Origin: CAYILR01 sp964364175
GTDB taxonomy: Bacteria > Bdellovibrionota > UBA1018
Length of the DNA: 64,000 nt
Assembly (NCBI GenBank): GCA_964364175.1
Contig: CAYILR010000015.1
Coordinates: 1-64,000, forward strand
Direction: 5' to 3'
The notes under the pieces are model-generated. The model saw nothing but the letters and a program-made list of their open reading frames with translations. It was not told where the DNA came from and made no database searches. Both the position numbers and the translations under genes were made by a program. Of this stretch, positions 51,066 to 58,769 are shown in pieces (the first letter of the stretch is position 1; each line of letters starts with the position of its first letter).

Positions 51066-52508
51066 ATGGTGCTGCGAACTCGGACTGAGATCCTCTCGTC
51101 CATCAAGACCACGCTCAACACGTTGAGCCCTCAGCTTCGTATCGATGCAGCCAAGGGTCCGTTCTTCTATTTGGCCGGGCAGGCTGTCGCCCAGCCTCTT
51201 GCGGATGCCTCTGGGGATGTCGAGCGTGTGGCTCTACTGTCGACGCTCCAGTTCCCGACGGTGGCAACGGACCAAGAAGCCTTGGCCTTGGCCCGTGCCT
51301 TCGGCCTCACGTTGGGGGACGGAGGGTTCGCGCGCGGCATCGCCTACGTGTTCACGACTCGGCCGCCGAGTGGCTCTGATAGCTTCAACATCTCCGAAGG
51401 AGACACGTTCTCGACAGCGGCTTCTGGTGGGCAGGTGTTTGAGGCTCTGGAGGACCGCTCCCTTACAGCCACGAACTCGGCGGTCTTCTACAACCCCTCC
51501 ACGCGGCGCTACGAGGTCCCTGTGCTCGTCCAGGCCGTGTCCGCGGGTGAGGGCGGCAACATCGCGGCTCGGACGCTCACGACCATCGTAGGCGGCGCCG
51601 CGGACTTCTCCGGGGCCACCAACCTCATAGCTTTCACCGGAGGTACCGAGGCCCAGAGCATAGGAGCGTTGTACGAGCGTGTTCAGCAGCGATTGCTTGG
51701 TCTCGACAACTTCTCACGCGGTGGCTTGCTCTCGCGTGTCCAGAACGTCGACGTTGATCGCATCTTGGCCACTGCACTCACGTATTCTACTGAGTACCCG
51801 CATCTGTTCTATCGCTTGCCCGACACCCAGTCCATCGACGTTTGGGTCTACAACACCATCCAGGACACGCTGACCACGGACACCTTCACGGCCAGCGCGG
51901 CTCAGACCCAGTTCATCCTCACGAAGAAGCCAGCCATCTACCTGGCCTCCGTGTTCGTAAACGGCGCTTCTGCCACGGCGACGTTGGTGTATGACGACAG
52001 CCTGGCTCTCGGGCGATCGACACAGGAGAACAGCTACGTCTCCCTGGCCGTGGCGGCAACCGTGGGTGACATTGTGGACATCACCTACGGCTACGATGGG
52101 GTGCTCGACACCGTGCAGGCCGAGATCGATGGCTACTTGCAAGCTGACACAGGTGCTTTGTTCGCCACCGACGTCCTGGTCCGCTATTCCAAGCTGACGC
52201 CCGTGACCGTCACAGTGACGGGTACCGTGCTCGGCACCTTCGACCCCACGACGGTGGAGACCGAGGTTGCGACCGCAGTGGGCAACTACATCAGCAATGG
52301 TATGTCGGACGCGCCGCTGCTTGGTGGTTCGAGAAGCCCGGCTGAGCTTCGAGACTACATCCGGTCAACGGTGCCTGGGATCTCCGGCCTTAGTATCCCG
52401 ATCTTCTGTCGCAAGACCGTGACACCGCTGGTGGAGAACATCGACATACCCCGCAACGCGCGCATCACGTTCGAGGACTCCGAGGACCTGGTCGTCAACT
52501 TCACCTAA
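51066..52508 (+). CDS. Baseplate J-like (gp6/J) wedge protein
   Basis: The 480-residue protein has the familiar baseplate J features: LALARAFGLTLGDGGFARG, GDTFSTAASGGQVFEALED, VPVLVQAVSAGEGGN, the FTGGTEAQSIGALYERVQQR arm helix, and a C-terminal part with DVLVRYSKLTPVTVTVTG. In contractile tails J/gp6 links the wedge into the baseplate ring. It is the last gene of the plus-strand tail operon and ends 8 nt from a convergent gene. Confidence 0.88.
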   Translation: MVLRTRTEILSSIKTTLNTLSPQLRIDAAKGPFFYLAGQAVAQPLADASGDVERVALLSTLQFPTVATDQEALALARAFGLTLGDGGFARGIAYVFTTRPPSGSDSFNISEGDTFSTAASGGQVFEALEDRSLTATNSAVFYNPSTRRYEVPVLVQAVSAGEGGNIAARTLTTIVGGAADFSGATNLIAFTGGTEAQSIGALYERVQQRLLGLDNFSRGGLLSRVQNVDVDRILATALTYSTEYPHLFYRLPDTQSIDVWVYNTIQDTLTTDTFTASAAQTQFILTKKPAIYLASVFVNGASATATLVYDDSLALGRSTQENSYVSLAVAATVGDIVDITYGYDGVLDTVQAEIDGYLQADTGALFATDVLVRYSKLTPVTVTVTGTVLGTFDPTTVETEVATAVGNYISNGMSDAPLLGGSRSPAELRDYIRSTVPGISGLSIPIFCRKTVTPLVENIDIPRNARITFEDSEDLVVNFT

Positions 52509-52516
52509 AGAAAAGA

Positions 52517-53131
52517 TCAGAAGGCGCTGTAGAGCGCGTCGCGGGCTTCCTTGCCCCACTTGCTCTCAGCCTGCTTGAGAAGGTCATCTCGAATGACCTG
52601 GCGGATCTTGTCCGCGCCGGGAGGCGCTTCGCCAAAGGCACCTTGAAGCTCGATCAGACCAGCAATGCCCCGCTGCCACTTCCGATTTGGGAGCTTGGAG
52701 GCTAGGCTGTGTAGACCCGAGTTGTGGTCGTTTTCCTGCGTGAACTGTGCAATGTCACTGACGAGCTTGGCAACCCCTTCCGGCATGGTGCTGTCAGCAG
52801 CCTGGAGCTTGGCGGCAGCAGCGCGGAGGGAGGTGGCGACGGTCTTGCGGGTCTTTTGGTCCATGGTGGCCTCAAAGGAGGATGCGACCGATGCCTTCCT
52901 CACGCCTTCGAGTGAGGCGATGAGGTCGTCCAGCGGTTGCAGATCGATCTTCTTGCCGGCTGCGATGAGCAGCCGCAGGCCGTCGATCTTCTTGGGGTCC
53001 AAGTCTTCCCAACCGTGGACCCGGAGGTCATGGAGGACTTCCTTGTAGATGTCCTCGATGTCGATCGGCGGCGTCAAGTTCTCCCTGAACCATTTGTAGA
53101 GCCCGAGGCGCTCTTTCTTGCTCTTGGCCAT
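52517..53131 (-). CDS. Unknown helical protein
   Basis: A 204-residue protein, helical, with a basic N-terminus (AKSKKERLGLYKWFRE) and LVSDIAQFTQENDHNSGL. It converges with baseplate J. ATG 53131 is preceded by AGGACCAACT. Located just downstream of the tRNA-like RNA. Not recognised. Confidence 0.6.
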   Translation of the reverse strand: MAKSKKERLGLYKWFRENLTPPIDIEDIYKEVLHDLRVHGWEDLDPKKIDGLRLLIAAGKKIDLQPLDDLIASLEGVRKASVASSFEATMDQKTRKTVATSLRAAAAKLQAADSTMPEGVAKLVSDIAQFTQENDHNSGLHSLASKLPNRKWQRGIAGLIELQGAFGEAPPGADKIRQVIRDDLLKQAESKWGKEARDALYSAF

Positions 53132-53183
53132 AGTTGGTCCTGTCGGTCCTCAGTGAGAGAGTGTGCCTAACCTAAAAAAAGAA

Positions 53184-53372
53184 TACCGGGGGCGGGACTC
53201 GAACCCACACGATCGCTTCTGCGTCCGTTGGCCTTCCGGCGCAGCCGGCTTCGCTTCACTTTGGCCGTTTGCAACCAGCCTCTCGTTCCGCTCAGCTTCA
53301 CGACCCGGTGCCCTCAGTTCCGGCCGCTAAGCCGGCGAATTGCACCGATGTCTACCGTTCCATCACCCCGGC
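53184..53372 (-). tRNA. tRNA-Leu-like RNA with expanded anticodon loop and variable arm
   Basis: The 189-nt minus-strand segment holds every tRNA-Leu scaffold element in order: acceptor GCCGGGG/CCCCGGT (7 bp, one G-U) with discriminator A; U8; D stem ATG/CAT with A14, GG and A21; anticodon stem GGTGC/GCACC (53342-53346 with 53307-53311); variable stem GGTCG/CGATC (53301-53305 with 53211-53215); T arm GTGGG-TTCGAGT-CCCGC. The anticodon loop is 31 nt and includes a CCGGC/GCCGG hairpin, and the variable arm holds 85 nt with two GC-rich hairpins. No CCA is encoded; a T-rich stretch follows. Whether it is processed to a working tRNA is unknown. Confidence 0.65.
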
Positions 53373-53454
53373 GTATTCAGTAGTCCAGGCCAGCTTCCTT
53401 TCGCTCCCACATCGCCTCGCTCGCCAACTCCATCTCCAAGCCGCACGAGAACCC

Positions 53455-53850
53455 CTAGGCGCGGGCCGACACCTCGCGTGCCTCGTACTCCGCGCGCTCG
53501 GTCACGCGCTCGACCGCGTCCACGAAGTCCTGGGGCGTGCTCCCCGTGCGCTCGCGCTTCACCGCCGCCTGGACCGCCGCCTTGTCGCCCGCTGCCAGAA
53601 CCAGGGCGAGGTTGGCGAAGTACAGGAAGGCCCCGCGGAGGTTCGCCAGCTTGTGCGCCGCGAAGTCGAAGTCCGAGGGCTCCTCCATCTCGCTCTCCGG
53701 GTCAGGCATCCCGACGCCGTGCTGTGGGCAGCGGTGCCAGGTGTCGAAGTCCGAGAGCAGGAAGCCACGACCACCACAGGGGCACTTCGACGGATTCACC
53801 TCGGCCCAGCGTCCACTGCAAAGCTCGCGGTACTCGTTTGCCATCGACAT
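53455..53850 (-). CDS. Small zinc-binding protein
   Basis: ATG 53850 follows AGGAG at 6 nt. The 131-residue protein has CPCGGRGFLLSDFDTWHRCP, a CxC...C cluster with nearby His, then a helical domain (LRGAFLYFANLALVLAAGD). Its promoter-like sequence lies at 53887-53914, and transcription would run on into the tRNA-like RNA. No function assigned. Confidence 0.65.
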   Translation of the reverse strand: MSMANEYRELCSGRWAEVNPSKCPCGGRGFLLSDFDTWHRCPQHGVGMPDPESEMEEPSDFDFAAHKLANLRGAFLYFANLALVLAAGDKAAVQAAVKRERTGSTPQDFVDAVERVTERAEYEAREVSARA

Positions 53851-53886
53851 TTCGTACTCCTGTCAGCGGGTTTCCGCCGTTCACAC

Positions 53887-53914
53887 ATCATAGACAGGCC
53901 CTCGAAACCGTCAA
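53887..53914 (-). promoter_or_regulatory. Strong sigma70-like promoter
   Basis: On the minus strand TTGACG (53909-53914) and TATGAT (53887-53892) are 16 bp apart, each matching consensus at five of six positions. Predicted transcription starts near 53880, giving a 30-nt leader to the gene at 53850 and reaching the tRNA-like RNA. Confidence 0.65.
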
Positions 53915-54005
53915 TCTCCCTTGGCAAGTCAGGCATAAACCGTAGAGATCCGGGTAGTTAGCCGCGTGCCGTTGTCACATTCAGGTACGCCTGTGTAGGC
54001 AAAGT

Positions 54006-54092
54006 TCAGCGGTTCCAGTACGCCTTGGGGTCGAGGCCCAGGTCGTGCCGGAGCCAGAACAGGTTGCCGGGCGCCAAGGCGTGACACCAGGC
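54006..54092 (-). pseudogene. Orphan C-terminal coding fragment after the HNH gene
   Basis: Directly after the HNH stop (TGA 54093-54095) the same frame continues AWCHALAPGNLFWLRHDLG, then LDPKAYWNR, ending at TGA 54006-54008. This reads like the natural end of another protein. It has no start of its own, so it may be what is left of a gene disrupted by arrival of the HNH element. 53915-54005 shows nothing recognised. Confidence 0.45.
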
Positions 54093-54878
54093 TCAGCGGT
54101 TCGACCGCCTTTTGTCTGTTCTATCAATATGGTGCTGCCGACACACTACTTCACATTTGGCTATTTCTGCGCAGATTTTAACCCTGCTGTACGAGAGCAT
54201 ACAGGACACAGCCATGACTTTTTCGCCTATGACGTGGTCGAATTCTAGAGCGTCAGTAGCCCCACACTCAATGCACTTAACTTTATGTGATGTAATAAAT
54301 GCCTTATTGGCTTCTCGTCGCTTTATACTTCGTATTTCACTACATTGTTTACAACAATGAAGACGGCCATTTTTTGACCCATGACCTTTCCCAGATTTAC
54401 TGAAAAAGCATAGATCTTTTGTTTGGCCACAAGAGCCAGTGCAACGTGCGTATAGACCTGTCGCCGCCTCAATTCCAGCAGGCCGACCGCGCCGGACCCG
54501 CCCAGTCGCGATGTCGTCTTGTGTTTTAATTAGATGGCATGTTCGACATAAAAGATGGCATTTGAGAGCTTCCGCGACAATACTCTCACGACTCCTAGTC
54601 GCTGCCTTTGTGTTAACGCCGAAGCGCCTGGTTGTTGGATCTATATGATCGAATTCCAATGCTTTCGTAAGCCCACATTGCGCGCAGCGGCCACCAGCAG
54701 CTTCACGCATAGCGGTCAATTCCTGACGAAAAGCAGCATATCGGATGCGGCCGATACGACTGTTTTGTCGATTTAGACAGTCCCTACACTGCGTCTGCTT
54801 CCCATCTGCGCGGCTGGAGTTATTCTGAAACGATGCCAAGGGGAGATCTCGACTACACGCGCCGCAATGCTTGACCAT
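54093..54878 (-). CDS. Double HNH endonuclease (mobile element type)
   Basis: The 261-residue protein is two tandem copies of a zinc/HNH unit: CGACSRDLP with CRDC, then CAQCGLTKALEFDHIDP and LLCRTCHL; second, CTGSCGQTKDLC with CCKQC, then CIECGATDALEFDHVIG and VVCRQHHI. Each has the FDH of the HNH core. Base composition is visibly AT-richer than in surrounding genes, as expected for a recent arrival. Phage HNH proteins of this kind act as homing nucleases. ATG 54878 lies 5 nt after a TATACT hexamer, with no clear ribosome binding site. Confidence 0.85.
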   Translation of the reverse strand: MVKHCGACSRDLPLASFQNNSSRADGKQTQCRDCLNRQNSRIGRIRYAAFRQELTAMREAAGGRCAQCGLTKALEFDHIDPTTRRFGVNTKAATRSRESIVAEALKCHLLCRTCHLIKTQDDIATGRVRRGRPAGIEAATGLYARCTGSCGQTKDLCFFSKSGKGHGSKNGRLHCCKQCSEIRSIKRREANKAFITSHKVKCIECGATDALEFDHVIGEKVMAVSCMLSYSRVKICAEIAKCEVVCRQHHIDRTDKRRSNR

Positions 54879-54926
54879 GCCGTAGTATACGACTCTGTCA
54901 ATGCAAAATCTACTCCAACGCAGCCG

Positions 54927-54971
54927 CAGATCTGGGAAAGAAAAAAACGCAACAACCGGCCAGATCTGGCC
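54927..54971. promoter_or_regulatory. Operator-like palindromes between divergent genes
   Basis: CAGATCTGG occurs at 54927-54935 and again at 54961-54969 (34 bp apart); the second lies in a perfect 14-bp palindrome GGCCAGATCTGGCC (54958-54971). They sit between the divergent HNH and zinc-ribbon genes and may be binding sites of one dimeric regulator. Confidence 0.45.
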
Positions 54972-54995
54972 CCCTCATAGATGGAGGGTCACACC

Positions 54996-55235
54996 ATGCT
55001 CTGTCCTGAATGCGGTTAGTCTGGTGCTCGGCTGGAACGCCGACACCTTGAGTGTTTCATGTGCGGCTTCAGGGCGAAGCAAAGACCGAGGAAGGCCAGG
55101 TGCGCGAAGGCACCACAACCGAAGCTTCGGCTTCTAGTTTTCAACGACTTCTACGACGTCGATGGCAGCTTCGCGAAGCGGTGGGGTCTCAGCCAGGAGG
55201 CTCTCGATGAGTTGAAGAACTTGACAGACACTTGA
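54996..55235 (+). pseudogene. Zinc-ribbon ORF with in-frame TAG at codon 8
   Basis: ATG 54996 follows a strong GGAGGG site at 7 nt. The frame is open to TGA 55233-55235 except for TAG at 55017-55019. The zinc ribbon spans the stop: C3-x2-C6 (LCPECG) before and C20-x2-C23 (CFMCGF) after, followed by a basic part and a conserved-looking end (FNDFYDVDGSFAKRWGLSQE). The product would have 79 residues if TAG were read through. TAG ends other genes here, so general recoding is unlikely; a nonsense mutation or site-specific readthrough is possible. Confidence 0.5.
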
Positions 55236-55260
55236 CAGCCATGATCCCGATGCCTATCTT
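55232..55260 (+). promoter_or_regulatory. Near-consensus sigma70 promoter
   Basis: TTGACA (55232-55237), 17-bp spacer, TATCTT (55255-55260). A second TTGACA at 55221 lies out of register. Transcription should start near 55268, giving a leader of about 155 nt to the gene at 55425. The -35 overlaps the stop of the zinc-ribbon ORF. Confidence 0.7.
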
Positions 55261-55401
55261 GGCCGTTCCCACGGGTTCGCTCGTGGCGTTCGCAGGAGAG
55301 TCCGATGACAAATAGTTCGCCCCTCATAGGCAACTAGCGCCTCCGTGCTCAAAAGCGCGGGTCTGTGCTCTCATGGTGAGGGCGCGGTCCTGTCGCGGCA
55401 T

Positions 55402-55427
55402 GGAGGAGGTCATCGGAGTCCTCCATG
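55402..55427 (+). promoter_or_regulatory. Hairpin covering the ribosome binding site
   Basis: GGAGGA (55402-55407) pairs with TCCTCC (55419-55424), which abuts the ATG at 55425. The Shine-Dalgarno sequence is therefore in the 5' arm and would be masked when folded. Together with the long leader this suggests translational control, for example by a protein or by processing. Confidence 0.55.
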
Positions 55428-56327
55428 CGTTCTGACATGGTTCAGGTCATCACCGAACGCGGTCGGTCTGGTCGTGCGGGTGCCGTCCTCCTCACCCGCC
55501 GTAACCGTCGCCGCTTCAACGACTCCCGGTCCTTCGATGAGGCGCCGAGCCACGGCCCGATGAGCGACATATCCTCTTGGTATACCAAAGCGGAGGGTTG
55601 GAGCCTTCGTCCTCTCAAGCGCTTCATCGCCGCGAACGTCGGTCGGTGCTGGGATGACGTCTACTCGGAGTTACGGGCCTCCCTTCACGGGAAGGCATCC
55701 TACCTCGTTCTTCGGTACCTTCACTGGGTTGTGGAGCGTAAGGCCGTTCTCAACAAGGACGGCGTTGCTTGCTACGCCTTCTCGTGGAGATCGCGCGACG
55801 AGCTTTGCCCGATCAATGCGTCGTCATTCTACGTCCATCCCGAGACTGGGGTCCTCAGCCGCGGTTCGGTGAACGTCAAACCTCGCAGAAAGGAGCCCCG
55901 GATCCGGGACTACGAAGCTCGCTCGGCGAGCCAGAGCACCTTTGAGGCCGTGGGTATCATCCGCGGTGACGTCTACATCAAGGACGCCGGCATCTGGTAC
56001 GCCGCCGACATGCGCCCGCTCCCCGAGGACATCGGCTGGGGCCGACCCGTGCGCCGGACGCGCCAAGAGCGCCGCTACGGGCCGATCAAGGGCGTGTTGG
56101 TGGTGGAGACGCCCTACCTCGACGCAGGCCCTCTGGACGTGCTCCTGGGCCGCAAGGTGGGCTATGTCCAGGCGAGCCGGTTCGTGGCTGGTGACCTCAC
56201 CAAGTACATCCTCAACGACGTCCAGCGCTACTACGGCCGCCTCGACCGCTACTGCGCCGGCAAAGGCCACCAACTCGACACCCGGACCCTCCGTCGTCTC
56301 GGGCTCAAGAACGAGCCGATGTCCTGA
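55425..56327 (+). CDS. Unknown 300-residue protein
   Basis: The N-terminus is very basic (LLTRRNRRRFNDSRSFDE). The segment LKRFIAANVGRCWDDVYSEL, followed by histidines (LHGKASYLVLRYLHWVVE), resembles a pattern I recall in uncharacterised bacterial and phage proteins with an RPWDKVYSE box. The C-terminal part is rich in Arg/Tyr. It is the only gene behind the promoter at 55232-55260. ATG 55425 or ATG 55437 may be the start. Function unknown. Confidence 0.65.
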   Translation: MRSDMVQVITERGRSGRAGAVLLTRRNRRRFNDSRSFDEAPSHGPMSDISSWYTKAEGWSLRPLKRFIAANVGRCWDDVYSELRASLHGKASYLVLRYLHWVVERKAVLNKDGVACYAFSWRSRDELCPINASSFYVHPETGVLSRGSVNVKPRRKEPRIRDYEARSASQSTFEAVGIIRGDVYIKDAGIWYAADMRPLPEDIGWGRPVRRTRQERRYGPIKGVLVVETPYLDAGPLDVLLGRKVGYVQASRFVAGDLTKYILNDVQRYYGRLDRYCAGKGHQLDTRTLRRLGLKNEPMS

Positions 56328-56505
56328 TGCTGGAGGACTCTGCCTTCTCGCGTCGTTCAAGCTTCCGGCCGAGCTTGCAAAACCAACACGGGACACACTC
56401 TGTCTTGGTCTGGTCGAAGTCGTGGCTGACGGTGAGGTAGCCGTGATCTCGACACTCAGAACAAATCGGCTTTCGCGTTGTAGCCACGGGCGGTTTGGTG
56501 ATCAT
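56305..56505 (-). CDS. Small zinc-finger protein
   Basis: A 66-residue frame from ATG 56505, containing ICSECRDHGYLTVSH and ECVPCWFCKLGRKLERR (CxxC and CxxCxxC), a convincing zinc site, and a basic C-terminus. It overlaps the end of the convergent plus-strand gene by 23 nt. Ribosome binding site is weak, so the start is uncertain. Confidence 0.55.
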   Translation of the reverse strand: MITKPPVATTRKPICSECRDHGYLTVSHDFDQTKTECVPCWFCKLGRKLERREKAESSSIRTSARS

Positions 56506-56536
56506 GCAGGAGACATAGCTACAAACGCCCGGCAGG

Positions 56537-58735
56537 TCAACCCGAACCTCGTCGGTGCTGGGCTTTGTACTGGCGCCATGCCTGTTCGACTTGCTCGACG
56601 GTCCAAGGTGCTGGCCCCAGGGCGAGGACACTACGACCTGAAACCGAGCCACTGATGGAGCCACCGACACCTCCGCCAGGTTTCTTGGGCAGCCAGCAAA
56701 CTTCGCTACAAAACGCCTTACCCGCCTTCGACATTGCCATCGGAGCGCTGCACTTCCCACAGCGTTCGACCTCGTTCGCGCGCTTGTAGGCGTCTCGTGC
56801 GCGCTCGACGGTGCGCTCCACGATGTCATCGATGTCGCCCGTGCGATGAACCCGGCACTCCGAACCCAGGTCGTACTGCCGAGCTTCTGGGTTCTCGGTT
56901 CCAGTCTGCTTCGCCTTGTTCTTGTAGATGAGGCAGACACGGATGGCATCCGCGCCTTTCGAGCGCACAGACCCGCCTTGGGTGATGGAGGTGAAGACCT
57001 GGACCTCAAGGCCAGGGTCCTTCCGATGCTGGAAGACCCAGACCTCCTCCTTACCCTTCCAACCGCCGCCGTATTGGCGCCCAGGATCGAGGGTACGGTC
57101 CGTCGAGAGCTTGAAGCCCGCAGCCCCGAGCTTCGCCTTCATCTTGTTCGCAAGCTCCTCACGATGAGCCGGGTTCTCGGGGTCGTACTTCACGCCCGCC
57201 GACAACACGAGGCAGCCATCGAGGCGGGCCGCGGTAGCGCGGAGGGTTCGAGCTACCGCTTTTCGATCAACCGGCATGGCTTTCCTCTCATCAACACGCT
57301 GCTTCAGCTTCTCACGCAAAGCCGTGGCCTTCCACCTTGGAGACTTGGTCTTCTCGACCAGGATCTTCCATCCCTCGGCGACGGCTCGCTTCCATAGCCG
57401 CTGGTCGTGCTTCTTCAGCACCGTATAGAACAACGCTGGCTCGACGCCTTTGGCCAAGGCTGCGTCGTGCGGCAGACCGACCCACGCTTTCCACTTGTGC
57501 ATCGTTGGGCTGTCGGGGCCGGGGACCCAGACGTCGGGGGCGTGGCCGTACTGGATGAAACGGTTGACCCAGGTGGTGATCTGGGGGAAGAACTCGATGG
57601 GGTCGAGGTAGTAGCGCTCTTTCTCGGTGGCCTTGCGGTAGGCGGCCTTCTCGGCGGCGTTGCCCTCGCGTTTCGGGATCGCATGACGAGGACCGAAAGG
57701 TGTGCCCGCACGCTCAGCGCTCTTGGGCTGCGGCACGATCGTGGTCGGCGTGAGCTTGCCTTCTTTGGCGAGGCGGTCACGAGCCCGGAGCTTCAGGCTG
57801 TCCCTGATGATCCATTGGATTAAGTGTTGAGCCTCGTGTTCGATGGTGGTTCGGATCCTGGACTTCAGCCCACGAAACTGCGCCTCCGTCATCGCTTCCA
57901 TGGTCTGCGGCGCCACCAGTTCGATGGTCTTGTCCGTGGAGTTCCACCGGCCGCCAAACGAGCGGTTACGCTTGCTGATCATCAAGATGACGTCGAGCTT
58001 CTTGTAGCCGTCCTTCGTGGCGTCGAGCGGGTAGCTCTTGGGCAAGTCCGAGACGTCGATGGGCATCGACCACTCACGACGGATGGACTTCGCCGGCTTG
58101 GCTCCGAAGCTCTTGTAGAAGGCGGAGAGCTTCTCCAGAGCCTCCAGTTCTTCTTGGAACCTCTTGACCGAGCGCTCACGAATCTCGATGGTCTGTGGGC
58201 TCGTAGCTGGAAGCTTGCGACGCTCCAAAGATTCCACGGCTCGAAGGTGCTGCCACACGTCGTGGCCGGCTTTGTCGATGGTTGTGCCCCCGACGTCACC
58301 GCGTACCTTGACTTCAAGGAGCATCCGCCAGATCAGGTTCAACCATGAGGTGCTGAGATCTTCGAGGCTCTTGAGGCTTCGGATTTTGGGAAGGACGTCG
58401 CCTTGGGCGAAATCACCGAACGTGATGGGATCCGGACCCCGCCAGCCCTTCGTCGCCCTATCGAACCACTCCTCCAACTGATCGTGGTCTTCGTCCTGCA
58501 TCTGGCCGGCGAGGTTACGCAGGGCCGTCATGACAGGTGACGAGAGCTTCGGAGGCTTGAGCTTGGTCTCCGCTGTCGGCATGGCCGAGGCGAGGTTTTC
58601 CTGGAGCTTCTCCATCTGCTGTCGGATCAACGACAAGTTCCAAGCGGCAAGCTCCTTCTCGACGCGCGCCGTGATCTCGTCCGCCATCTTCGCGGGATAG
58701 GCGATGATGCCCGCTGAGAGGGTGGACGCAGTCAT
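56537..58735 (-). CDS. Large protein with HExxH motif and C-terminal zinc finger
   Basis: A 732-residue protein. Near residue 300 IEHEAQHLIQWII has an HExxH zinc-metallopeptidase motif inside a helix, preceded by an edge strand-like NSTDKTIELVAPQ, as in zincins. The N-terminal 270 residues are helical. A C-terminal beta/alpha part (about 530-640) precedes ERCGKCSAPMAMSKAGKAFC (about residue 660), a four-Cys finger, and a glycine-rich tail. It may be a phage protease, for example acting on host or virion proteins; the family is not recognised and the third zinc ligand is not obvious. Confidence 0.6.
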   Translation of the reverse strand: MTASTLSAGIIAYPAKMADEITARVEKELAAWNLSLIRQQMEKLQENLASAMPTAETKLKPPKLSSPVMTALRNLAGQMQDEDHDQLEEWFDRATKGWRGPDPITFGDFAQGDVLPKIRSLKSLEDLSTSWLNLIWRMLLEVKVRGDVGGTTIDKAGHDVWQHLRAVESLERRKLPATSPQTIEIRERSVKRFQEELEALEKLSAFYKSFGAKPAKSIRREWSMPIDVSDLPKSYPLDATKDGYKKLDVILMISKRNRSFGGRWNSTDKTIELVAPQTMEAMTEAQFRGLKSRIRTTIEHEAQHLIQWIIRDSLKLRARDRLAKEGKLTPTTIVPQPKSAERAGTPFGPRHAIPKREGNAAEKAAYRKATEKERYYLDPIEFFPQITTWVNRFIQYGHAPDVWVPGPDSPTMHKWKAWVGLPHDAALAKGVEPALFYTVLKKHDQRLWKRAVAEGWKILVEKTKSPRWKATALREKLKQRVDERKAMPVDRKAVARTLRATAARLDGCLVLSAGVKYDPENPAHREELANKMKAKLGAAGFKLSTDRTLDPGRQYGGGWKGKEEVWVFQHRKDPGLEVQVFTSITQGGSVRSKGADAIRVCLIYKNKAKQTGTENPEARQYDLGSECRVHRTGDIDDIVERTVERARDAYKRANEVERCGKCSAPMAMSKAGKAFCSEVCWLPKKPGGGVGGSISGSVSGRSVLALGPAPWTVEQVEQAWRQYKAQHRRGSG

Positions 58736-58769
58736 GTATCACTTCTCTGCATGGTCATGGTGATAAGTC

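Noticed and set aside
53184..53372. Two separate tandem tRNAs in place of one long RNA
   Set aside because: The 5' half has no TTC loop or acceptor partner of its own, and the 3' half has no acceptor 5' strand; only the long form pairs.
53184..53372. Group I intron in a tRNA-Leu anticodon loop
   Set aside because: The extra sequence is about 100 nt, split over two arms, and shows no P3/P7 core.
53269..53961. 230-residue and overlapping plus-strand ORFs over the small zinc gene
   Set aside because: They cross the tRNA-like RNA and the promoter; composition and lack of a ribosome binding site mark them as shadows.
54773..54955. 60-residue ORF upstream of the HNH gene
   Set aside because: It overlaps the HNH N-terminus in another frame and covers the promoter-like region.
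54996..55235. Genome-wide TAG recoding
   Set aside because: TAG is the natural stop of several genes (for example at 910, 1961, 10890 and 22916) and no other gene shows in-frame TAG.
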